Positions 28,594 through 37,275 of a stretch of 64,000 nucleotides of DNA are shown one piece after another. The stretch spans positions 25,675 through 89,674 of the forward strand of contig CBDEVQ010000089.1 of assembly GCA_965243605.1 (NCBI GenBank), written 5' to 3'. Under the pieces are notes generated by a model. It was not told the origin of the DNA. It ran no database searches and worked only from the letters and a program-made list of their open reading frames with translations. Both the position numbers and the translations under genes were made by a program. How positions within the stretch are numbered: the first letter of the stretch is position 1; each line of letters begins with the position of its first letter. The stretch is from JBMYYR01 sp965243605 (GTDB lineage Bacteria; Bacteroidota; Bacteroidia; Flavobacteriales; CAJXXR01).

Positions 28594-28605
28594 CAACTGA
28601 GTTGC
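28593..28605. promoter_or_regulatory. Zur-like operator 2
   Basis: GCAAC TGA GTTGC is a perfect 13-bp palindrome followed by GTTTAATTAAATTAA. The outer flanks of operators 1 and 2 mirror each other, so the whole divergent region is roughly symmetric. It would block the start of the rightward transcript. Confidence 0.75.
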
Positions 28606-28624
28606 GTTTAATTAAATTAATTTT

Positions 28625-29020
28625 ATGAATACTTCCCTCAAAGTAGATTATGTTGGTATTGTAGCTGGCTTCTTATGTTTAGTACATTGTGTGGCTACTC
28701 CTTTTATTTTCATTGCAAAATCCTGTGCAGTTTCTTGCTGTGCTAATACACCTACATGGTGGTATACCATAGATTGGATTTTCCTTGTTATTTCTTGTTT
28801 AGCCATATACAACTCCACCAAAACATCTCAAAAATCGTGGGTAAAAATAGCCTTATGGACAAATTGGGCTGCATTATTATTCATTGTGGCTAATGAGAAA
28901 TTAGAATTCATTTTTTTAGCTAAAGAAGCCATCTATTTCCCATCTATACTTATTGTCATTTTACATGTATACAACCTTAAATACTGTCAATGTAAAGAAG
29001 ACAAATGTTGTGTAAATTAA
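28625..29020 (+). CDS. MerC-domain-like membrane protein
   Basis: The 131-residue product has about four hydrophobic segments and Cys-rich loops (HCVATPFIFIAKSC, SCCAN, and the tail YCQCKEDKCC). Small proteins of this kind resemble the MerC metal-transport family. Expression from a promoter covered by Zur-like operators suggests a role in zinc handling in the inner membrane. The gene starts about 30 nt after the promoter and precedes folE by 8 nt. Confidence 0.7.
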   Translation: MNTSLKVDYVGIVAGFLCLVHCVATPFIFIAKSCAVSCCANTPTWWYTIDWIFLVISCLAIYNSTKTSQKSWVKIALWTNWAALLFIVANEKLEFIFLAKEAIYFPSILIVILHVYNLKYCQCKEDKCCVN

Positions 29021-29028
29021 ATTAATCC

Positions 29029-29700
29029 ATGAAAAAAAAACAAGTTGAGGCTATTGAAGCCATTGGCGATAGTCATATATCAACCAATATAGAAACCCCA
29101 TTGCGTAAAGATGCCTTTCAAAAATCTGATGAAGAAAAAATTGAGGCTATTCAAGCACACTTCACAAAAATAATGGAAGAATTAGGCTTAGATTTAACAG
29201 ACGATAGTTTGTCTGGAACGCCTTTTCGTGTGGCTAAAATGTATGTTAAAGAGCTCTTTTACGGGTTACATCCAGAAAATAAACCTAAGCTTTCTATCTT
29301 CGATAACAAATACGGGTATAAAAAAATGCTGATTGAGCAAAACATCAGCCTTGATTCAGTTTGTGAGCATCACTTTTTGCCAATTACGGGTTATGCACAT
29401 GTGGCTTATATTCCTAAAGACAAAGTGATCGGGTTATCTAAAATAAACCGACTCGTGCATTATTATGCGCACCGTCCACAGGTTCAAGAAAGACTTTGTC
29501 TGCAAATATTAACCGAATTACAAAACGTTCTTAATACTAAAGATATTATCGTAATGGTTCATGCTAAACATTTGTGTGTATCGTCTAGGGGTATTAAAGA
29601 TAAAACAAGCTTTACAACAACATTAGAGTATAGTGGAAAGTTTAAGCAATCTAAATATCGAAATGAATTTTTAACCTGCATTCATCCGAAAGATATATAA
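29029..29700 (+). CDS. folE: GTP cyclohydrolase I (type IA)
   Basis: The 223-residue enzyme should convert GTP to dihydroneopterin triphosphate, the first step of folate/pterin synthesis. The family motifs are present: GTPFRVAKMYVKELFYGL, the zinc ligands C112 and H115 in VCEHHFLP, and C183 in HLCVSSRG. The downstream stretch KTSFTTTLEYSG sits in the usual place. The first 30 residues are a polar extension. It is the second gene of the operon controlled by the Zur-like sites. An extra folE under zinc-starvation control makes sense if this isoform holds metal more tightly or uses another metal, but all the zinc ligands are retained. Confidence 0.9.
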   Translation: MKKKQVEAIEAIGDSHISTNIETPLRKDAFQKSDEEKIEAIQAHFTKIMEELGLDLTDDSLSGTPFRVAKMYVKELFYGLHPENKPKLSIFDNKYGYKKMLIEQNISLDSVCEHHFLPITGYAHVAYIPKDKVIGLSKINRLVHYYAHRPQVQERLCLQILTELQNVLNTKDIIVMVHAKHLCVSSRGIKDKTSFTTTLEYSGKFKQSKYRNEFLTCIHPKDI

Positions 29701-29704
29701 TTTA

Positions 29705-29736
29705 AAAAGCCTCTTTATTTTCATAAAGAGGCTTTT
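29705..29736. terminator. Bidirectional terminator between folE and the lipoprotein gene
   Basis: A perfect 13-bp stem (AAAAGCCTCTTTA / TAAAGAGGCTTTT) with a 6-nt loop lies between two convergent genes, with A and T runs on the two sides. Confidence 0.9.
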
Positions 29737-29740
29737 GTTT

Positions 29741-30364
29741 TTATTGGATGTTTAATACAAATTGTAAGTTAAAATCGGTATCACCATCTCCAGCTCCAGA
29801 TGTTGACGTTTTTATACCATCTGGTTGGTGTTGTAATCGCACTATAAATGTTCCTCCCGTTAATTGTGTAGCAGATGTTTCCCACTCTGTAGAAAGTCCA
29901 ACTGGGTTACTGTTTTCATCTGTATCATTATACGTTAAAGGATCTGATGTATTGTCTACATTTCCATTTCCTAATGGTGATGCAAATGCATCGTTTGTGA
30001 AACTATAGAAAATCTGGTGTTCATGATCTTCAGCAACTATTTCTTCTGTAATATCTTCTCCTGGAGTTTCTAAATTATTAGCAATTTCTAGATTTAATGT
30101 ATAGGTTTTATTTACATCTAAATCGATCGGATCTAAAATTTGTAATTCTTGTACCCCTTCTCCATCAGGATCCTGAGCTCTGGCTTCAACAACATCACTA
30201 GCATCACTTTTATTTGTAAAAACAAGCTTTACATCTGTTATGATTTCTTCTTCGTTTTCATGCCCTGGAGCGTCGTCATCTTTACTACACCCTGTTATTG
30301 CAAAACCTGCAAGTAATACAAGTCCTAATTTGTAATTCTTAAAGTTACTTAGTAATGTGCTCAT
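29741..30364 (-). CDS. Lipoprotein downstream of the Zur-controlled TonB receptor
   Basis: The 207-residue product has a lipobox (GFAITGC, Cys about 26) followed by an acidic linker (SKDDDAPGHENEEE). One beta-rich domain follows, with a short acidic His motif (EDHEHQIFYSF). It begins 50 nt after the TonB receptor reading frame on the same strand, so the two are probably one transcript. It may be a surface or periplasmic partner in metal uptake; the family is not identified with certainty. Confidence 0.75.
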   Translation of the reverse strand: MSTLLSNFKNYKLGLVLLAGFAITGCSKDDDAPGHENEEEIITDVKLVFTNKSDASDVVEARAQDPDGEGVQELQILDPIDLDVNKTYTLNLEIANNLETPGEDITEEIVAEDHEHQIFYSFTNDAFASPLGNGNVDNTSDPLTYNDTDENSNPVGLSTEWETSATQLTGGTFIVRLQHQPDGIKTSTSGAGDGDTDFNLQFVLNIQ

Positions 30365-30414
30365 GATTCTTAATTGTTTATGTGTTTGGTTAGTGTATTG
30401 GTTCTTTTCTTGTG

Positions 30415-32833
30415 TTATTTTTTGGAAGTCTTTAAACTGTAGTTTAAGTTGAAAATGAAGTTTCGACCTAATTCATCAGCGAAGTACCTCATCTCGTTAA
30501 GGTAACTTCTATAGGTTGTATTTAATATATTGTTAACTGAAATGCTCCCGTTAAACTGCTTCCATTTAAACCTCCAAGAAGCATTAAGCATAAGATATCC
30601 ATCTGGAGCTTCTTTAAAATCAAAAATTTCGGAATTAGGAGATATAGCAATCGTACCATCTATTAAATCTTCTGGTTTTACCGTAACGAGGGGCATTAAA
30701 TTGTTTAAATGTATAGCTTGGTTTTAAAACTAAACTCGAAGAATCAAACTTCCAAAGCTTTCCTAAATTCCAATCGAGTTTATAACTGATTACAACTGGA
30801 GGTTGATTAATTAAAGCTTCTTTTTTATCTAGATTTTGTGACCATAGATAGCTAAGTCCAAATGTACCAGCGATATGTTCTGACCAATCCGTTTTTAAAC
30901 TATAGTCCGCTCCAACAAAGAATGCATCTGCCTGATCATAAATAAATACAGGCATTGGACCTCTAATGGTTCCAATAACTGCAAATGGACGATTAAAAAT
31001 AAAGTTTTCTATATAATGAGAATACACCGTTACAGTATGTGCATTTCTATTTTTACGAACTTGATATTCATTAATAAATTTATATCCCTTTTCTGGTTGA
31101 ACATTGCTGTTTTCCATTTTGATGACTTGGTTGGTTTTTAACGCATCTGATTCTGAAAAATGGTATCTTAATAAACCAAATGAGGTTTTATATCCGTGCT
31201 GACCAAAACTGTATAATTCTGCCATATTTGGCGTACGCCATGCTGTTCCTAAGTTTGTTCTAAATGTTTTGTTTTTTGATATTTTACGTACATAACCTAT
31301 AGATGATGTTACATTCGTAAAGCTATATTCGTCTTTAAAAATATCCTGATTCGTTTCTCGTCCTCTTACATTGTTTAATTCATAATCTAATCGGACTCCT
31401 GCTTCAAATGTATGTTTACCAACATTTTTATTCTCCGTTACAAATCCACTAAATCTAGATGTATTGTAGTTCGGAATTAAAGGGGTTGTTCCTGTACCAG
31501 AGTTATTATCGTTATTTTGATTAAAATACTGAACACCAACCAGTCCATTTAATTGTCTCCATCGAGGGTGTTTCCATTCCAATTGATAATCGGAAGTCAA
31601 TAAATCCAAATCTACAATTGGTCTATCTGCATTTCTTCTGACGTCAAATTCTTGTCTATTATTAAGTTGTTGCCCAGCACGAAACGTTAATTTCCCATCC
31701 TTAGAATACCACCAGTTAATCTCTACTTTACTAAAATGGTGTTGCGCTTGTTGATTGGGCTCATTAATATCATAGGAAAACGGCTTGATAAATACAGGCT
31801 CTTCGGCATTAAGCGCTTTAATAAAAGCATCTCCACTTTCTGCTATCGAAGACCTTAACAAGGCTAATTTTTGATTGATATAACTATAATGCAGTTTAAA
31901 ATCCCAATTACCTTTACGATATCTTACGCCAAAATTAGCTGATGCTTCTTCTTTTCCAGAATTGGTTAACATATAATCTGGCGCATGTCTATCCCCTATT
32001 TTTGTATAATTTCCTCCTAAGTAATAACTCCAGTTTTCAAATCCTTCACCCACTTCTAGACTGGTATTAAAACCTCTACCATTGCTTTGGTATCCTGTTC
32101 CAGCTTCGGCCTTTAAGGGTTCATCTAAATATAAAGGGTTTGGTTGTACAATGATTGCTCCACCCAAAGCTTCAGGTCCAAAACGTACACCAGAAGCACC
32201 TTTAATTACCGTAATGTTATTAGCCGAATTAATATCTATTTCGGGTGCATGGTCTGTTCCCCAATTCTGAAATCCATGTTTTAATCCGTTGTTTAATATT
32301 AGAATACGATTTCCATATAAACCATGGATAACGGGCAATTGAATATTGGTTCCCGCAGATGTTAAGGCCACACCTTGTTGGTCCATAAGTGCGGATGCAA
32401 GACTTTGGGTAGGATTACTTTTTATCTCTATTTTTTTTACGGCAACCTGAGAAATGGTTTTTGTTCCTACTTCTTTCTGTCGCTTCACCTGAATGGTCAC
32501 CATTTCCAGCTCCTGAACGTTTTCGGTGAGATAAATATGAGATGTTTTCCCATCGTGATTATGATAGTCGCATACAGAATTTGAATAGCCTACACAGGAA
32601 ATAACCAAGGTATTACTATCTGTACATAAACCCTTAATTTCAAATTCACCGTTCGAATTGGTTGTGGTAAACCTTTCGGCATTAAGCACCTCAACATTAA
32701 CATATGAAATTGGCTGATTTGTCTCCTTATCGAGCACTCTACCGTTAACAGAATAAGAACAGCTGTCTATCTGAGCAAATACTACAGATGGTAAACCAAT
32801 GAGCAGATATGTGAGTATTAAAAGTATTCGCAT
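30415..32833 (-). pseudogene. TonB-dependent outer-membrane receptor, interrupted by one frameshift
   Basis: The main frame (32833 to 30635) has a signal peptide and a carboxypeptidase-regulatory-like domain (VNGRVLDKETNQPISYVNVEVLNAE). The TonB plug follows (LPVIHGLYGNRILILNNGLKHG, VIKGASGVRFGPEALGGAIIV), then the barrel. Near the C-terminus the frame breaks at the CCCC run 30690-30693. The barrel continues in the next frame (LVTVKPEDL, VNNILNTTYRSYLNEMRYF, FIFNLNYSLK) to 30415. Removing one C restores a full receptor of about 805 residues ending in an aromatic-rich strand. This could be real inactivation or a sequencing error. The Zur-like palindrome on its promoter points to zinc uptake (ZnuD-like). 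Confidence 0.85.
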
Positions 32834-32957
32834 TGTTTGTTTGAAGTCGGTGTCCTTTTGTTCTGTAAAAGAAGAAGGTTGCTATTTGAATAGCATAGGA
32901 TTAAATAATTCTTATTTTCTTAGACCCTTCTTCATGATATATGAATCATTTTGAATG

Positions 32958-32986
32958 CAAATATATGATTAATTTAATTAACGCAA
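32958..32986 (-). promoter_or_regulatory. Promoter of the TonB receptor gene
   Basis: On the minus strand TATATTTG (32958-32965) is preceded by GTTG-type bases at 32984-32986, 18 nt away. Both elements are overlapped by the long palindrome 32961-33017. The leader to the start codon is about 115 nt. Confidence 0.65.
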
Positions 32987-33017
32987 CCAAGATGCGTTAA
33001 TTAAATTAATCATATAT
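32961..33017. promoter_or_regulatory. Long Zur-like operator palindrome
   Basis: Two perfect 25-bp inverted arms (32961-32985 and 32993-33017) flank a 7-bp centre, ACCAAGA. The inner part, AACGCA - TGCGTT, matches operator 1 of the divergent regulator region. The outer part is the A/T flank seen there too. It covers the receptor promoter. Confidence 0.85.
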
Positions 33018-33307
33018 ACATCTCACAATTCAGATATTGGGTATGACTTACAAATCCATGCGTATAATAGATATAATTTATATGGTTTTTGTTACTAACA
33101 TACATGTGAGTCAATATTAAAAGATAACAAAAACCTTTCAATTCAGCTCATTGTTAATTATATACCTGTATTAAAAAAGGCATCAATACATTCATACTGA
33201 TACCTCTTCGCCTAAATATATAACGCAAGTATTAACTTCAATTTGAAAGGTAGATACTAATAAAGAAAACTCACAAAATAACATTATGGCTCTCTGATTA
33301 TTCATTT
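33018..33307. other. Intergenic stretch, nothing recognised
   Basis: Between the operator and the end of the next leftward gene I see only AT-rich sequence, with no open frame, RNA gene or strong hairpin. Confidence 0.5.
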
Positions 33308-35338
33308 TTATGACTCGGCAACCAATAACTCAAAATATTGTTTTGCTGTGAGTGGAATAATTTCGCCTTCTGGAATCACTTGTTTACTCATCTCACAAAT
33401 CAAAACATCCCCTTGTCTTTTTAAGCATTTAATATATGGAATCACATTTTTATGTATTCTAAACGTAGATGCAATCGCTTCTAATGGCTTATCTTTATAT
33501 TGCTCTTCTATCCACAACCAATGCTCTTCATTTGTAGATGTACACCAGCATTTTACAGCATAGGCATAATTAGGGTTATTATCCCATGACCAACGTTTTA
33601 AATCTTCAAACTGATTTAAATCGGCACAATATGTCTCGAAAACATTGTGCTTTTTTACGGTCTTCTTTTCTCCAAGCCCATTGTATTCAAAGTATTTAAC
33701 TTTTATTCCGTCTGTTGCTATACGCTTAGCCTTTAGGGATTTCATAAGTTCAGACACGCCAACATAATTAAATGCAAAACGACGTATATTTTGATTCTCA
33801 ATCAAAAACAAACTTCCTATACTATACGCTTCTTCTATTTTCCAAAAACGCTTAATTTTCTTCAAAATACCATTAAGATCAGGATTATCCTTACAGAGCC
33901 ATTCCCTATCCACTTCTCTGGTAATAAAATTCTGATAAGACTGATGTCTCATTTTAAGAATCTTCGTGTATTCCTTTAAAGAAATTCCAGAATGTTCAAT
34001 TCTCCAACTTTTTATATAGAATTTACTTCGAGTGATGTACTCATTTTCTCTAATTTTATGATAAAAAGATTTAACAAGATTCGGGGCATTCACTTCAAAG
34101 TATTCTGAGGTAAGAATACGCTTTAAAGACGTTTGATGTTTCCGTACATACTCTGCCTTTATTTTGGGATCTCCAACGAGTTCACCAATCGTTTTTAATT
34201 GACTTAATTCCGGCTGGTCATTATCAATATTCAATTGGCCAAATACATGTTCTAAACCTGGGGTTTCAATAGACTTTGATGCATGAAAATCTCCACTAAT
34301 TACTTTTAGATACTTAAAGGTTGTATACTGTTCGCAAGTGAAATATGGTTTCCTTGCAATTAAGTTTCCTTGTATAGATTTAATATTTGGTAAATCATGT
34401 TGAAAATAGTACGTGTTATCTATGTTCAATTCTTCAAGATTTTCGGCCGAAAATTTACCTAAGATTATAGATTGTTTCCTTAATTTTAATAGTTTAGGAG
34501 CAATTAGTTCAGAATTATTTCGGCTAATATTTAGATAATTGACGTCTTTTAAATTCGGAAATACATTCCCCATTCCAGATTTTACATAGAGCATTCCTTT
34601 CACCGTTTCAACTTGGATAACTTGATCTGAAGCACTAAGAATACAATCCTCTCCAATTTCTTTAAGATTGGGGGTTTCTATTGAATGAAATTTATTATTT
34701 GAATGGACCTTTAAAGTTCGCCCTATTTTTTTAAGGTTAGGAAAAACACAACTTGATTCAAATATTGATATTGACCCATATATATTTTCAAGATCAATTT
34801 GTAACGGTTTTACAAGTCCTAATTTACCCAATATTGACCGTGTATCAATTATAATATTTCTAAACTCTAATCCTTCAATTTTATCAACATCACTCTGTGT
34901 TTTTATTTCAACCCAAGAATCACTTTGATTATTAACAACATGAGATAAATCAATCTTTATTCCTTTTTGAACGATTCTACCTATGACCATTTTTAAGCCT
35001 ATTAAATTCACATCATTATGAATTTCTAAATCCCCCATAATAATTTCCAAAACAGGAACCTGAATAAATTTCTCGTGAATATTAACCGATCCATTTACCC
35101 GTTCTAAAAAAGGTAAATAAGCATCTTCAGCATCTATTGACAAACGACCATCAATTTGCAATAAATTTGGGCAAAAACAGTGTTTGGCTCTAATGATTAA
35201 ATCTCCGTAAATGTATTTTAAAGGAATATTAGCGTCTTGTAAATACACTTCAATATGGCATTCTAAGCTATCGCTTAATTGCTTTAAATCTTCCTTTTTA
35301 TATATTTTAATTGTTTTAATCGTAGGCATTCTCAACAA
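33308..35338 (-). CDS. Large protein with solenoid-like N-terminal repeats, unknown function
   Basis: The 676-residue product lacks a signal peptide. Roughly residues 1-400 show a loose repeat of about 20-25 residues of the type P.L..I.G.L.I (for example CPNLLQIDGRLSI, VPVLEIIMGDLEI, FPNLKKIGRTLKV, LPNIKSIQGNLIA), suggesting a leucine-rich or beta-solenoid fold. Residues 430-676 form a different, helical domain rich in Trp and Lys (RWSWDNNPNYAYAVKCWC). The start is either the ATG at 35338 or MPTIKTI at 35329; both overlap the small upstream gene. No family is recognised. Confidence 0.65.
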   Translation of the reverse strand: MLRMPTIKTIKIYKKEDLKQLSDSLECHIEVYLQDANIPLKYIYGDLIIRAKHCFCPNLLQIDGRLSIDAEDAYLPFLERVNGSVNIHEKFIQVPVLEIIMGDLEIHNDVNLIGLKMVIGRIVQKGIKIDLSHVVNNQSDSWVEIKTQSDVDKIEGLEFRNIIIDTRSILGKLGLVKPLQIDLENIYGSISIFESSCVFPNLKKIGRTLKVHSNNKFHSIETPNLKEIGEDCILSASDQVIQVETVKGMLYVKSGMGNVFPNLKDVNYLNISRNNSELIAPKLLKLRKQSIILGKFSAENLEELNIDNTYYFQHDLPNIKSIQGNLIARKPYFTCEQYTTFKYLKVISGDFHASKSIETPGLEHVFGQLNIDNDQPELSQLKTIGELVGDPKIKAEYVRKHQTSLKRILTSEYFEVNAPNLVKSFYHKIRENEYITRSKFYIKSWRIEHSGISLKEYTKILKMRHQSYQNFITREVDREWLCKDNPDLNGILKKIKRFWKIEEAYSIGSLFLIENQNIRRFAFNYVGVSELMKSLKAKRIATDGIKVKYFEYNGLGEKKTVKKHNVFETYCADLNQFEDLKRWSWDNNPNYAYAVKCWCTSTNEEHWLWIEEQYKDKPLEAIASTFRIHKNVIPYIKCLKRQGDVLICEMSKQVIPEGEIIPLTAKQYFELLVAES

Positions 35339-35540
35339 CTTTGGTAATCGGATTAAATTCTTGTTGAATGTATTTTATAACATGTTCGCTTTCGGTCTTA
35401 ATACATCCATGTTCTCCATGAGAAATAATCCCTTCGCCTTTAATTTTTAAAACCTGAACGCTATCTATAGTTTTAACAACTTTTATTTTTTCAGCTTTTA
35501 AAACATGTGTATTTGTTGTCTTTTCTAAAAAATGCTCCAT
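35316..35540 (-). CDS. Small conserved-looking protein, coupled to the solenoid gene
   Basis: The 74-residue soluble protein (MEHFLEKTTNTHVLKAEKIKVV ... NPITKVVENAYD) shows alternating Val/Ile/Lys strands and two His in the middle (SHGEHG). It overlaps the start of the 676-residue gene by about 20 nt, so the two are probably translationally coupled and act together. Function is unknown. Confidence 0.55.
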   Translation of the reverse strand: MEHFLEKTTNTHVLKAEKIKVVKTIDSVQVLKIKGEGIISHGEHGCIKTESEHVIKYIQQEFNPITKVVENAYD

Positions 35541-35559
35541 TGTTATTCAATTTAAAAGG

Positions 35560-35628
35560 AAAGAGAGCTGGGTTCGAACCAGCACTTCCGGAAGTGAGGT
35601 CCAGCGCCTTCCAATTAGCTACCTCTTT
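35560..35628 (-). tRNA. tRNA-like gene with unusual anticodon loop
   Basis: On the minus strand an acceptor stem AAAGAGG/TCTCTTT, a short D arm (TAGCTAATTGG) and a perfect T arm (GCTGG TTCGAAC CCAGC) fold as a tRNA of about 69-70 nt. The anticodon stem CTGGA/TCCGG leaves a loop CCTCACT. That would give anticodon UCA, with C in place of the near-universal U33 and no purine at 37. No CCA is encoded. It may be a decayed or specialised tRNA; the identity is not assigned. Confidence 0.55.
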
Positions 35629-35672
35629 CCTATGTTATAATAGATTGTATTATGTTTCAACAACTCTATTTA

Positions 35673-37034
35673 TTACCATTGTTCTATTTTATAATTTTTA
35701 AGCAATACGCCTACTAAAATAGGCTTTTCTTTTATTCCCTCAATAATAGGATGCATTATTCGTGCAGCCCCATCTACAGAATCTAATGGTGGAATATATC
35801 CTTTAGAGAACTGCTTTTCTCTTAATTCCTCTTTTGCCCCTGTAGATATCCACCCTACATCTACAGCATACATATAAATACAATCTCCTTCATATGCCTT
35901 TGCTGAAGTCCGTGTTAACATATTTAACGCAGCTTTCGTCATATTTGTATGTGGATGGTATACAGTTTTATTAAGGTAGCTAAATTGACCTTCGGATGAC
36001 GTGACGTTAATAATAAAACGTTGGGGAAACTTAGATTTTTTAAGCCAAGGCGTTAATTCCTTGATTAAAAAATAAGGGGATATTTGGTTGATTAAGTTAA
36101 CCTCTAATAATTCATACATCGAAATTTCTTCCAAGGTTGAATTCCAACTGGTTTTAAGTCGGTTATCAATAGGCTGCCCAAATCTATTTAATGCAAATTC
36201 TTCAAATGTTTTATTCGAAGTGATAACTTGTGTTTCTTGAAATACAGACGTTGTGTTTGGCACCAACTTTTTATGATCAATGTTTCTTCCTATTTTTTGT
36301 TCTTCTTGCTGTACTAAAGGTGAATAATAGGTGTCGGTATACTTTATCGTTTGTGCTGCATTATTTATTAAAATATCTAAAGATTCAAAGTTTGACTTCA
36401 TATACTCTACAAAGGATTCTACAGCGCTCAAATTCCTTAAATCTAAACCATATAGAGTTAAATTATCTTTCCAATGATTAAAATCCTTTTCTTTTTCAAA
36501 TTGCTCTAATGCCAATCCAGGAAATCTTGTGGTTACAATAACTATGGCACCATTTCTTAAACATTTTAAAGCGGTAGAATACCCTAATTTCACCCGTCCT
36601 CCAGTAATAACTATACGTCTACCACTTAAATCGATGGTATCAAACCTTCGGTCATAATTTTCCTGAGCACATACGGGACACATTCTACTATAGAAAGAAT
36701 GCACATGTTTGTATAATGCATTACACGCATAACAATGTCTAGGCTTATTTAAAGTCCGATCTGTATGCTGATTTTGTTTTACCCCAGAAGAATATGTTGT
36801 TTTATTATTAAGGGCTAAATTAGACATGGTTGAATGTGCCAATGTATCTAAGTCAATCTGAATACGCTCTTGGGAATTTTTATTTCGCTTTAGTTTTTTA
36901 GCCGCTTTATGTATTTTAACAATCAACCCAGAAAACAATTCATTATCTGGATTATTAAAAGGATCATTTTTCAATTCAGATAATACTTTTATACAAGTTT
37001 CCCATTCTTCTTTACTAAAATTATGATTATCCAT
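35673..37034 (-). CDS. Short-chain dehydrogenase-like protein with N-terminal zinc ribbon
   Basis: Of 453 residues, 1-95 are helical and unrecognised. C101-YA-C104 and C119-PV-C122 form a zinc-ribbon-like knuckle. The rest is an SDR Rossmann domain: TGGRVKLG nucleotide loop near 144-151, DILINNAA, and a C-terminal part that ends the protein. The position of the catalytic Tyr four residues before the conserved Lys (TNMTKAALNML) is Thr, so ordinary dehydrogenase chemistry is doubtful. A non-catalytic or binding role is possible. It lies just downstream of the tRNA-like gene in genome order and has no obvious operon partner. Confidence 0.75.
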   Translation of the reverse strand: MDNHNFSKEEWETCIKVLSELKNDPFNNPDNELFSGLIVKIHKAAKKLKRNKNSQERIQIDLDTLAHSTMSNLALNNKTTYSSGVKQNQHTDRTLNKPRHCYACNALYKHVHSFYSRMCPVCAQENYDRRFDTIDLSGRRIVITGGRVKLGYSTALKCLRNGAIVIVTTRFPGLALEQFEKEKDFNHWKDNLTLYGLDLRNLSAVESFVEYMKSNFESLDILINNAAQTIKYTDTYYSPLVQQEEQKIGRNIDHKKLVPNTTSVFQETQVITSNKTFEEFALNRFGQPIDNRLKTSWNSTLEEISMYELLEVNLINQISPYFLIKELTPWLKKSKFPQRFIINVTSSEGQFSYLNKTVYHPHTNMTKAALNMLTRTSAKAYEGDCIYMYAVDVGWISTGAKEELREKQFSKGYIPPLDSVDGAARIMHPIIEGIKEKPILVGVLLKNYKIEQW

Positions 37035-37168
37035 GATCGTTTTTTAATAGGTAGATATGATTTAAAGCAAAAGATATTTTAATAGTATCCGTATTCTAAA
37101 CTTAACATATTTTTATTCCTTTTCAAATTAACGAAAACTTATTAGTTACATGATCAGAGCCCGTAATA

Positions 37169-37216
37169 AAAACAAATACCCCAATTAACGCTTAGGGTTA
37201 AAGGGGTATTTGTTTT
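37169..37216. terminator. Terminator of the T9SS-cargo gene
   Basis: A 14-bp perfect stem (AAAACAAATACCCC / GGGGTATTTGTTTT) encloses a 20-nt loop that contains a second small stem (TTAAC / GGTTAA). It sits 60 nt past the stop at 37276, with T-rich sequence on the far side. Confidence 0.85.
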
Positions 37217-37275
37217 GTCATCTATTTTACATCTACATGTATTTATTTAACAAATAGAATAATATGTGAATATTC

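Noticed and set aside
30415..30696. Separate 93-residue gene
   Set aside because: Its sequence is the missing C-terminal barrel end of the TonB receptor and overlaps the frame break, so I treat it as part of the frameshifted receptor.
35507..35701. Rightward 64-residue frame containing GFEPALPEV
   Set aside because: It crosses the tRNA-like gene; the GFEPA-type peptide is a known artefact of translating the T arm in reverse.
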